DNA from: Siphonodentalium dalli
Taxonomy: Eukaryota > Mollusca > Scaphopoda > Gadilida > Siphonodentaliidae
Reading direction: 5' to 3'
NCBI GenBank assembly: GCA_032622095.1
Contig: CP136069.1
Coordinates: 125,569,450 to 125,633,449 of the forward strand
DNA length: 64,000 bases
Position numbers and translations under genes: made by a program. Positions within the stretch are counted from its first letter, which is position 1, and every line of letters begins with the position of its first letter. Of the stretch, positions 53,289 to 63,302 are shown one piece after another. The notes under the pieces are model-generated. The model was not told where the DNA came from. It saw only the letters and a list, made by a program, of their open reading frames with translations, and ran no database searches.

Positions 53289-55610
53289 TATATATATATC
53301 TTTTATTGCCTCCTCGTGGGAGAGTAGATATTTACATGGGTTATAATACATATTTAAATATACAGTTTAACAAGATTGGTAACACCGTTTCTGAGATAGT
53401 CCATGCATTATCAGAATCATTTTGATAGCATTCTGACACACACAAGAGTACATGTTCGTGTATTTATGAAAAACGCTGGAAAACATTGTCCGAATTGGTG
53501 TTTGTGATAATATTACATATATATAGCAAGAAGATACTTGTGTCTATGATGACCAAGTCCAATATATCGTAGATATGTTCGGAGAGCGACGGCATGTGAC
53601 CTCCGAGGAAAACTGTCATCAGATATGTTGGTGCGAGTGATGCTAGGAAAAGATACACATCGATTCCGTGTTTATTTAGTATCATTTCCCAGTGCTGATC
53701 AACTAAGTGTATCACAATGGGCGACCTGCAGGTCCAAAACACATGGTATAACTCGTGGTTATAATCCGTGTCGCACAATCTACACTTCAAATTATTTACG
53801 TAAGTTGATTTGTTCAGTAGCCTTGCTAAATGTCTCAGTGGCTTCGAGAATGATCGGTGAGACTTGCACAGATTCCAAATGTTCCATGTTTGATTGGGAT
53901 GGGAATGGCAGCACAGGAATAATGAGAGATCGGCATTGAGCTCAGTCGAACGATACCACGAAGAGTAATAGTTTGTTTGGACTTTCTCGCGAACCAGTCT
54001 CTTCCATTCGCTTTTCGATGGAAATAATCCTGTGTCCATGAAGTCAGTGAGGAATGTTAAAAGATGATATTCCTCTAATAAGGTGAAAATGTCTTTAACA
54101 AATCCTGACATGGAGCGACCAAATAGCCGGTATTGATGTGCCTTGAAAAGAAATATCCTCAACGGAGTCTGGTGGCCCACCGGCATGTGCACGAGTTTTT
54201 CAAGGAAGTATAGTTTCCGCAGATGAATTTCTATCTCGACTGGAATCAATCCCAGGAGACTAAGCGCCACAGTTGTTGGTGTCCTGGTTGGAAGAGATTG
54301 CATATGTTTCACACATACACGAAATGACCTTTCAATTGTTAGAAGAGTAGATCTGCTGTCTAAGGGGAGCAACTCGCTCCCATATAGAGCCTTGGGGAGA
54401 ACGATACATTTCAGTAACTTGGCCATTACGGATGGAGAACAATATCTAGTCATTGGCTTCCCTGCTAGAGCGAAGTATGTATTTCTCATTTTATGAGATA
54501 TCTGTTCTGAACGATTGGCTGAATTGTTGAATTTCCCTTGGGTAATTCCGAGATGAGAACATTCTGTTACTTCACTGAGAGTATGGCCTCCGAGCAGCCA
54601 TGTTCTGTTCTGTTCATTTTGTCGGGCAGTTTCATTAAAAACAACAACCTTGCTTTTCGTACTCGAAAAGTTTAACCTCCAAGTCACACTGTAATCGTGA
54701 CAGATAGATAACATTTCATCGAGACCAGCTTTGGAGAGCGACACAATTGCGATATCGTCTGCTGTATTTGGGGCAGAGCATACGATATTGTGAATTGCCA
54801 TCCCCTGTTGTGCCGCAGTTAGTTTTAGGAGTAAGTCATTCACATACACCAAGTAAAAGAACGGTGAACTGACAGCTCCTTGGCGCGTTCCTTGTGAGAT
54901 AGGAAATGGATCCGACACACCGCCATTGTACAGAATTTTGCTGCAGCAATCCTTATGCATGTTGCTGATTATTCTAAGAGGTTTACCTCGAATTCCAAAT
55001 TGATATAATTTCAACATTAGGCCTGAGTGCCAGACGCGATCGAAAGCCTTCGCCGAGTCCAGGAAACAAACAAACGCGCGAGAACCCTTGTCAGAAGCAT
55101 ATGCCACTGATTCCAGTAATACGAAAGATGACATCGAGCAGCTGATATTCTTCTGGAAGCCGCTCTGTCGTTCACTTGGGAAATTTACACATAGAGGACT
55201 TTTCCACACGCGGTTCATAATGACTGCTTCAAAAACTTTGTAGAGAATTGGTAAGAGCGTTATCGCACGATAGCTGTCAGGCATGTGTGGTTGTTTTGGT
55301 GATCCCTTATACAAAGGGGCAATAAGTCCCGTTTTCATTTCACGTGGTACGTGTTCAAATTTAAGTATGCCGTTGTAAAGAGCACACAACAAACGTATGG
55401 CCGAGTCTGGACTGTTGATGAGATGTTCGTTTGAGATATTATCTTACCTCCAGACTTGTTAACTTTTAACGCACACACGACAGCACGGATGTCCTTGGGT
55501 GATATTTGTGCGCACAAATCTGCAGATGAAAGATCTGCATTGTCCGAGTCGGGAAATGAGTTGACAGTAGATACGACATATTGTTCGAAAGCTGGGTCTT
55601 CGTGTGTAGG
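53289..55610 (-). mobile_element. LINE B: 5'-truncated non-LTR retrotransposon inserted in the 26-bp array
   Basis: The element is in minus orientation with its 3' tail (AT)n at 53289-53299 and its 5' break at about 55610. The same tandem repeat flanks both sides, so the insertion split the array. TACT is present at both junctions and may be a short target duplication. It has no endonuclease domain. The polymerase frame is nearly intact, so this copy is younger than LINE A. Confidence 0.88.
53464..55610 (-). pseudogene. LINE B reverse transcriptase ORF with one frameshift
   Basis: A 642-codon open frame (53464-55392) carries PLYKGSPKQ, PDSYRAITLLPILYKVFEA, FLDSAKAFDRVWHSGL, ISQGTRQGAVSSPFFYLVYV, NTADDIAIVS and YVNNLKCRLCDTDYNHELYH with VFWTC (a C-terminal Cys/His cluster). 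The catalytic box reads TADD where YADD or FADD is expected, so activity is doubtful. The preceding 55445-55610 continues the protein in another frame (ALKVNKSGG), so a frameshift lies near 55440. It belongs to the Jockey/CR1 side of LINEs; clade unsettled. Confidence 0.88.
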
Positions 55611-55611
55611 T

Positions 55612-55950
55612 ACTGACATGTGGGTGCTGAGTATAATACTGACATGTGGGTGCTGAGTATAATACTGACATGTGGGTGCTGAGTATAATACTGACATGTG
55701 GGTGCTGAGTATAATACTGACATGTTGGTGCTGAGTATAATACTGACATGTGGGTGCTGAGTATAATACTGACATGTGGGTGCTGGGTATAATACTGACA
55801 CGTGGGTGCTGAGTATAATACTGACACATGGGTGCTGAGTATAATACTGACATGACTTTTGTGGGTGCTGAGTATAATACTGACATGTGGGTGCTGAGTA
55901 TAATACTGACATGTGGGTGCTGAGTATAATACTGACATGCGGGTGCTGAG
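55612..55950 (+). repeat. 26-bp tandem array, main part
   Basis: About 12.5 near-identical copies of gtgggtgctgagtataat plus actgacat, with a 7-base insertion (gactttt) near 55855. Open frames on the minus strand (reading VSIILSTHM or CQYYTQHP) exist only because 26-bp units rotate through all frames. It is not a CRISPR array because there are no spacers. Confidence 0.95.
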
Positions 55951-56289
55951 GAATATCACAACGTTTAACCCTTTACCCAACAGAACGGCCCTGTGCCAAT
56001 GTTTTTATGTGTAAGCAATATTTGCTAAGTGGGTGTCTGACCAGGTGACACGTTGTCCAGACGTAGTGAACACCAAACCTGGCACACCAGAATGACAAAA
56101 ACAAGTCAAAGTGAGATGCCGACAGGTAGACCAGAGGCCTTTTGGAAAAGTCAAATGAGGATAAGAGCAAAAAACGGCTTAAAACATATTTGTCAAAAGA
56201 ATCGTTCACGCAATACTGCTGGACACAAAACACACGGGCTATGTTGCAATGTCTCCTCTACACACACTATGCTTGGCAATATTTTAAGT

Positions 56290-56590
56290 TCCCGTCCCGA
56301 TGACTCAGTAAGTAAGACACATGGTACTAAATGGAGGGGACCTCGATGACCCAGTCAGCAAGGCGCACGAACTCCCACGCGGAAACCCCGATGTCCCAGC
56401 CATCAACGTGTATGACCCTCTTACGGGTTGGACCCCGGTGTCTCAACCGGTAAGGTGCATGGTATTCTCATGGAAGGACCCGGGTGATATAATTAGTAAG
56501 TCGTATACAATCTTATGGAGGGGACCCCGGTGTACAATATTACTACGGAGGCGGCCCCGGTGCTTCAGCCAGCAAGGCGCATGGCCATAA
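56290..56590 (+). repeat. Degenerate short tandem repeats in palindrome left arm
   Basis: The words ggaccccggtg, gtaaggtgcatggtat and ccgatgactcagtaag recur as a ~60-base degenerate unit. The mirrored copy is at 62590-62890. Confidence 0.6.
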
Positions 56591-57409
56591 ACCTTAATTT
56601 CTTATCTGGTCCCCAACATAAATCATTTTATGGTGTATCTATGACACAAGGTTTGTCAGCCACCAAGTAATGTAATTATATATATAGTTATAAGATCAAA
56701 AACATTTATGTATATAGTGGGGTTGTATATAGTCCAAAGCAGCCCCGAAACTCAACACTAGGATGTGATACTAACATAAGATAATAAATTTTGGTATATT
56801 ATATTAATAAATGTGTTAAAGTCTATATATATTAATAATACCATATAGGCAGTGTGCTTGTTAAAAATAATAACAGGTAGTAAAGTTCCTCAAAGTAGTA
56901 ACAGGTAGACTAGTTTATAGAATTTATAGTTAATAAGTGATGGAAAAGTCTAGTTTATAACTATGCCCTTGTTGTTATCGGGTGGTATCGGAATCCAACG
57001 ATATCGCATCGCGCGTATAAATTTTTAAATTCCCACATTTTAAATATTTCCGCGCTATCATATATGCGCATTTTACATATTAAATATCGGTATACACAAA
57101 TTATGGCATCCAGGTGAGACATAAAAATATCTTGCGGAAAACAGACGCACATGGACGGACGGGCGGACTGAACAAACGCAGACACGGAATGTCGGCCACA
57201 AAACGTTATCCGACATTATTACGCCACCGTAGTGTGGTGTTTATTGCTTTTGGTTTTTTTGTATCGCATGGGCGATCGATAATTCACTGGGTGATTGTAC
57301 ATTCGGCAAACCTCGTCAGATTCCGTCACCGTTTCATCGTACCGATAATTACGAGAGTACAACTAAGATTGGCACATGTGTTTACGTCACCGGTGTAATT
57401 GTGGGGACA

Positions 57410-58170
57410 TGCTTCTATTATGAAGGTTTGCTATCCCGAAGGTCCGCTATTCCGAAGGTTCTCTATTCCGAAGGTTTTTGTTATTTTTAGGTTAATTCTA
57501 TATTTTAAAGTATTGAGACTAATTTGAGAGGGTTCATTTTCACAAAGATTCTTTATATGGAGTGTGCGCTCACATCCGAACTGATCATGCGCGCACACCG
57601 ATACAGATACAGGAGGAAATAACTTAACTTAGAACATTAAATGTGATTTTGTTTTGTTTTCGCTGGTTTTCTTGAGATTTTATGTCATTACGTGGGCCCA
57701 TACCTTTGAATTCTTGGCATATACTATGAATGTTGTGGTATATATGGACCCTCCCGCATTGGGACATGACATAGGTTCAGTTGACTTAAGTGGTGTTCTG
57801 TGTGTGCTCCAATTTGGAGTTCATTATTTTAAGGGCCAAGTTTAGAATTTTATGGGTCCATACCTTTGAACTCTGGGCATATAATATGAATATTGGGGGG
57901 CATGGCTCTATTCCGAAGGTTCACTATCCCGAAGGTCCACTATTCCGAAATTTCTCTGAATGTTCGCTATTCCGAAGGTTCACCAATCCGAAGGTTCGTT
58001 ATTCCGAAGGTTCTGTGTTCCAAAGATTTTTTTTATTTTAAGGTTAATTCTATATTCTAAAGTAACGAGAGGGTTCATTATCACGAAGATTCTTTTTATG
58101 AAGGAAATAACGTAAAACATTAAATGTGATTTTGTTTTGTTTTCGAGGGTTTTCTTGAGTTTAATGTCAT
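57410..58170 (+). repeat. Tandem duplication with ATTCCGAAGGTTC clusters
   Basis: Short units of about 15 bases (tattccgaaggttcg, ctatcccgaaggtcc) cluster at 57420-57480 and 57908-58025. Each cluster is followed by ggttaattctatattt, gagagggttcatt and aacattaaatgtgattttg. The whole block is duplicated about 560 bases apart. Confidence 0.8.
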
Positions 58171-58431
58171 TACGTATGACCTTATTTCTCATTACATATT
58201 CACGCCAAGGAGCCCACACAATTGCTATGTTACGATTCGATTTAATGTGATTATGTGTGACCTAATATCTCAATAATCTGAGGCAAGAGTACGCCTGCTA
58301 AAGGCGAATTATAACAGTTGGGGGTATAACGCTCAATAAATACTGGAGGCTATAACAAACTGCGCAGTAGAATATCGCTGAATGGACGAGTATGAGATGA
58401 GCCTAAATGCAATTGTGACTTTGTTTAAAGG

Positions 58432-58560
58432 CCCACTTAATTTTCGAGTCATTAATTTTTTATAGTATATACGGTTTTAATAACAATTTATGCCATAAAA
58501 TTTGAATAAACTACTATAATTCATCACCATTTGAAAGGCAGAATACTTCTATCTCCTAGT
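58432..58560 (+). mobile_element. Family C element fragment
   Basis: The stretch starts aaaggcccacttaattttcg, like 18172, and continues with ataatt-caccatttgaaag text found inverted in 18470-18560. The second end is missing. Confidence 0.55.
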
Positions 58561-58639
58561 TTGAAACACCTTCAAAATACCGCGTCGTATATCTAGCAAT
58601 TAGCAACCAACATGTCCTCCTCGGCTTTCCATAGATTTC

Positions 58640-59200
58640 AACGTAATTTGATACCTATGGGTATTTGTGTCCGGGAAGTGTTTTGAACGGGTCAAATCGT
58701 GACCCCGACCTGACCTTGACCTTTAAAACTGTCAATGCAAGGTCAATTTGGGTAAAACGGACAAATTTCGGCGAAATTTGATACTAGGGATACTTTGGTC
58801 TGAGGAGAGTTTTGAACGGGTCAAATCGTGACCTCGGCCTGACCTTGACCTTCAATATGGCCAATCAAAGGTCAACTCGGATAAAACGGATAGATTTCGA
58901 CGAAATTTGATACCTATGGGTACTTTTGTCGGGGGGGGGGGGTGTTTTGGACGGGTCAAATCATGACTCTGACCTTACCTTGACCTTCAAAATTGTTAAT
59001 TAAAGGTCAAGTTGGGTAAAACGGACGGATTTCGACGAAATTTGATACCTATGGGTAGTTTTCTACGGGTGGGGGTGTTTTGGACTGGACAAATCATGAC
59101 CCTGACCTGACCTTGACTTTCGAAATAGTCAATTGAAGGTCAAATCGCACCTTTCACCGGAAAGCAGATGTGAAACAGCCCGGGTGAAGTCGGGCCTATC
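58640..59200 (+). repeat. Tandem repeat of about 120 bp with nuclear-receptor-like half-sites
   Basis: Four or more units of cgaaatttgatacctatggg, gtgttttggacgggtcaaat and cctgaccttgacctt. TGACCTTGA (inverse TCAAGGTCA) occurs at 58711, 58840 and 59108, with a degenerate copy near 58975. Single-copy relatives are at 45840-46030. The block ends aacagcccgggtgaagtcggg, like 46005-46025. Confidence 0.82.
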
Positions 59201-59470
59201 AGCTTGTGTAATAAAGAAGACAGTTTGATGAAAGTAATGTATGCCACGAGAAACGGGAAAACTTGAAATATGGAAGTACGCAAATTTCCCGCATAAAATT
59301 TGAAAGCTAGTTTATAGAATAATTGTATTATTATTTATATTTATGGCTAATAATACGATCTTGGTGGCGTTACCATTTCTGACTATGGTTTTCTTGTATT
59401 AAATATGTATTAGCGACTTTTATGTGTCAAGGAGTTGATTGTATGCGTGGATGGAGTTGGACCGTTGGAG
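59201..59470. other. No gene; includes repeat shared with 25140-25240
   Basis: Bases 59340-59400 match the atggctaataat repeat at 25160. The rest shows nothing. Confidence 0.5.
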
Positions 59471-60631
59471 TCCGCAATATTTATAACAACCAACGCTATC
59501 CAAATATATGCACAGGCGCGTGTTTACATGCTTGAAACTCTGGGGTCCGGAGCCCCCGTCTTTGTAAAATAATTGCGCTTAACATGTATATATGCATGTA
59601 AACCATAATATTTATATACTTATTAAAAGATACCATCACACGACAACATGTCCATCCTACACTTGTCATGATAATTGATACATATAGGGCTGTTGTTGGT
59701 AAATAATTAAATTACAAACCTATACATATGACATGGTGAACGCTCTTTATGTAGAGTATATAACAGTTATGTATATATATATGGTACAATGGTTGGAATT
59801 GTGTTCAAAGTTCCCATGCATACAATTTGTTATCGTGATAGCCGACAAAAACATGGGCCATCCCACATACAGGTATAAAATCACCCATCCATAAGTTAAA
59901 TGGTTTGTTGGTTAACGGGTCCTGTTTCTAAAGTGGTGTTGACACGTGGAGCTATGTAAACATGTCATATTTACTGTATTTGAGTGTTTATTTTTTGAGT
60001 GTTTATTTTTTAAGTGTTTATTTTTTGACTTATCGTACTAGCTTGATAACACAGAAGGAATCAATTGTTTGGAAAATGTTTACTAAGTCCGTTCCGAAAT
60101 CATATTTTTGTACCGAAAGTTGGTCCTATGAAAAAAATGTTTGGCCACAGCAGCTCATCAGGTACACTTCTGGTCTATAACAGTTATAAAGCAATCTGTT
60201 ATTTCATATGTGGGTTCGTGAGTATACTAAAAAAAATAAACACTCAAAAAATAAACACTCAAATACAGTAAATATGACATGTTTACATAGTTCCACATGT
60301 CAACACCACTTTAGAAACAGGACTCGTTAACCAACAAACCATTTAACGTATGGATGGTTGATTGTATACCTGTATGTGGGATGGCCCACGTTTTTGTCTG
60401 CTATCACGATAACAAATTGTATGCATGGGAACTTTGAACACAATTCCAACCGATGTACCATATACATACATAACTGTTATATACTCTACGTAAAGAGCGT
60501 TCACCATGTCATATGTATAGGTTTGTAATTGAATTACTTACTAACAACAGCCCTATATATAAATTATCATCACAAGTGTAGGATGGACATGTTGTCATGT
60601 GATGTGTGGATGCTTGCTGCATGTTTGGCCT

Positions 60632-61787
60632 TAGTCCAAGTCTTCTCGTACTAAACCGGCTAAGATATTGGGATGGAGGTGCCGGTCTTTAGTCCAAGAC
60701 CGCTTGTATACCAATCCTATGACACGACTTACGCCCACGATCTGTGGCGGGAATTTGTGGTGTATTTTACTCGATTTACCTAGCAAATCAATACGTGATG
60801 CTATATACATCGGAAAGGCTTACATCTTATGGTCATAATATTGTATAATAATCTAACTTTAATGTTAAATTACACATAGAATATTCCGGTTGATTGACAC
60901 AAACATCGATTTGTTTATCTGTTTGTTTACGTTTTAACCGTTTTAACTTCGGCATAATCCGCTGTTTGTTCTGGGAATTCTACTTTCCGTTTCTATATAT
61001 AGCGCGGGTTTTCCGAACAAAAATGGCGAAAACCGATCGCCCGAAAGTCCAGTTTTCTATGTGCTTTCAGAACAATGCCCGCACTAAAAACTTAATGACA
61101 TAATGGAGGATCAGAACGGTAGTTTTGTTGACAATTTTCGCAAGCAACTTGTCAAAATTGGAGCAAATTAGAACTCTTGTGTCTGACTTGCCAAGTTGCC
61201 ATGCGTGTGATGTGCATTTTGACATCTGTGTTGATAAAATAATCGGAGAACCGAATCACACAGTTTCGAAATATAGTTCTTCCGTTTTAGTGGGACTTTC
61301 CAACTTAAGGTTCATTTATTTAGTGTATTACATTTATATCTCCAATGTTTAATTAATCTATTTATTATTTTATTTATTGACACACATAATTACGATTACA
61401 ATGGAGAATTCATCGTAATTTGCGTTGTTGTCCAAAATCTACGGAATATTTTCAACGGAAAATGCCGAACACAGTTCGCGAGGTCAACCGAGTTCGCATA
61501 CTTTAAAAAAATTGTAAACATTGAGGTAAATGTCTCTTTTCGCATTAAATTACCGTTTTAAATTCACAACTGATGTGGGTTTCAGATAAAATAGCATGTC
61601 TTCTGCGGAAAATATCCGTTTATTATCGCAATTGTGATATTTTATTTCATATAATTGTGGTTTTATTTGAGCGGGTCACTAACGCTTAAGTCGTGGCATA
61701 AGAATGCATGGGCCTGGAACTCGGACTAAAGACCGGCACCTCCATCCCAATATCTTAGCCGGTTTTAGTACGAGAAGACTTGGACTA
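60632..61787. mobile_element. Long-TIR DNA transposon copy 2 (9-bp TSD)
   Basis: The element is 1156 bp, with TIRs beginning TAGTCCAAGTCTTCTCG and ending CGAGAAGACTTGGACTA, flanked by GTTTGGCCT at 60623-60631 and 61788-61796. It shares most of its interior with copy 1 (8573-9691) but lacks about 190 bases found there near 9265-9460. It also carries about 250 bases (61397-61640) that copy 1 lacks. It sits inside the right arm of the large palindrome. Confidence 0.92.
60994..61103 (+). other. TATA box plus micro-ORF inside transposon copy 2
   Basis: TATATATA is at 60994-61001 and ATG at 61023, giving MAKTDRPKVQFSMCFQNNAR then TKNLMT and TAA at 61101-61103. It is the counterpart of 8953-9062. 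A second conserved stretch after the stop (61125-61316) reads LVSDLPSCHACDVHFDICVD in the same frame, so the micro-ORF may be the start of a longer former coding exon. Confidence 0.4.
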
Positions 61788-63170
61788 GTTTGGCCTTTGA
61801 CCCGGGGCTGCTGTGTTGCATGAGGATTTGTTTATTTATTATTTATTTTAATACGGACTTATGGTTGCCGATGATCAAACAACGGGACCTCCCTTGATCA
61901 AGTAAACGAAATAACCTGTCACGATAGTGTGGATAATTCGATAATTGAAAATTTTCAGTGTTGGTATCTTTTAATAAGTATATAAATATTATGGTTTACA
62001 AATTTATACAAAGACGGGGGCTCCGGACCCCAGAGTGTCAATCATGTAAACACGTGCATGCGTGTGCATGTATTTGGATAGCGTTGGTTGTTAAAATATT
62101 GCGGATTTAAAATGTGGGAATTTATACGGGCGATGCGATCTCGTTGGATTCAGATACCACCCGATACAACAAGGGCATAGTTATAAACTTTTCCATCACT
62201 TATTAACTATAAATTCTATAAACTAGTCTACCTGTTACTACTTTGAGGAACTTTACTACCTGTTACTACTTTGAGGAACTTTACTACCTGTTATTATTTT
62301 TAACAAGCACACTGCCTATATGGCATTATTAATATGTATAGACTTTAACACATTTATTAATATAATATACAAACAATTTATTATCTTATGTTAGTATCAC
62401 ATCCTAGTGTTGAGTTTCGGGGTTGCTTTGGACTATATATATACAACCCCACTACATATATGTTATTTGATATTATAAATATATATATAATTACATTACT
62501 TGGTGGCTGACAAACCTTTGTGTCATAGATACACCACAAACTGATTTATGTTGGGTACCAGATAAGAAATTAAGGTTTATGGCCATGCGCCTTGCTGATT
62601 GAAGCACCGGGGCCGCCTCCGTAGTAATATTGGACACCGGGGTCCCCTCCATAAGATTGTATACGACTTACTAATTATATCACCCGGGTCCTTCCATGAG
62701 AATACCATGCACCTTACCGGTTGAGGCGCCGGGATCCAACCCGTAAAAGGGTCATACACGTTGATGGCTGGGACATCGGGGTTTCCGCGTGGGAGTTCGT
62801 GCGCCTTGATGACTGGGTCATCGAGGTCCCCTCCATTTAGTACCATGTGCCTTACTTACTGAGTCATCGGGACGGGAACTTAAAATATTGCCAAGCATAG
62901 TGTTGTGTAGAGGAGACATTGCAACATATATAGCCCGTGTATTTTGTGTCCAGCAGTATTGCGTGAACGATTCTTTTGACAAATATGTTTTAAGCCGTTT
63001 TTTGCTCTTATCCTCATTTGACTTTTCCAAAAGGCCTCTGGTCTACCTGCCGGCATCTCACTTTGACTTGTTTTTGTCATTCTGGTGTGCCAGGTTTGGT
63101 GTTCACTACGTCTGGACAACGTGTTACCTGGTCAGACACCCACTTAGCAAATATTGCTTACACATAAGAC

Positions 63171-63302
63171 CATAGGTCGCCTCGCATATATAAGAGAATG
63201 CATTGGCTTAACATGTTAAAAATGATAAAATTGTCAAAGAATGTAGAAAAAAATCTTTTTTTTAGGCCAATGCATTCTCTTATATATGCGAGGCGACCTA
63301 TG
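63171..63302. mobile_element. Short element with 37-bp perfect TIRs
   Basis: CATAGGTCGCCTCGCATATA at 63171 and its continuation to 63207 are the exact reverse complement of 63266-63302. Total length is 132 bp. It abuts the outer end of the palindrome's right arm and is absent from the corresponding left-arm end. Confidence 0.8.

Larger units (their letters stand above)
57054..59470. other. 2.4-kb insertion in the palindrome left arm
   Basis: Arm homology stops after ttttaaat and resumes at 59471. TCCGC occurs at both edges (57049-57053 and 59471-59475) and once in the uninterrupted right arm, so it may be a 5-bp target duplication. The insert carries the ATTCCGAAGG repeats and the AGGTCA-type array; no enzyme-like reading frame was recognised. 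Confidence 0.5.
56005..63167. mobile_element. Large imperfect palindrome with nested insertions
   Basis: The left arm (56005-57053 plus 59471-60028) is the reverse complement of the right arm (60229-60604 plus 61962-63167). The spacer is about 200 bases (60029-60228). Each arm totals about 1.6 kb. A 2.4-kb segment interrupts the left arm and a 1.36-kb segment, mostly the long-TIR transposon copy 2, interrupts the right arm. The same 89-codon open frame exists on both arms (56321-56590 plus, 62577-62846 minus) and is a product of the repeat. No transposase is visible. Confidence 0.85.

Noticed and set aside
55335-55980. Repetitive frames reading VSIILSTHM or CQYYTQHP
   Set aside because: The 26-bp unit rotates through all three frames, so all are open; this is a tandem array and not a protein repeat gene. 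The first part of one frame does belong to LINE B and is annotated there.
56321-56590. 89-codon frame conserved between 56321-56590 and 62577-62846
   Set aside because: The two are mirror copies within the palindrome, so their likeness follows from DNA duplication; the sequence is a degenerate short tandem repeat.
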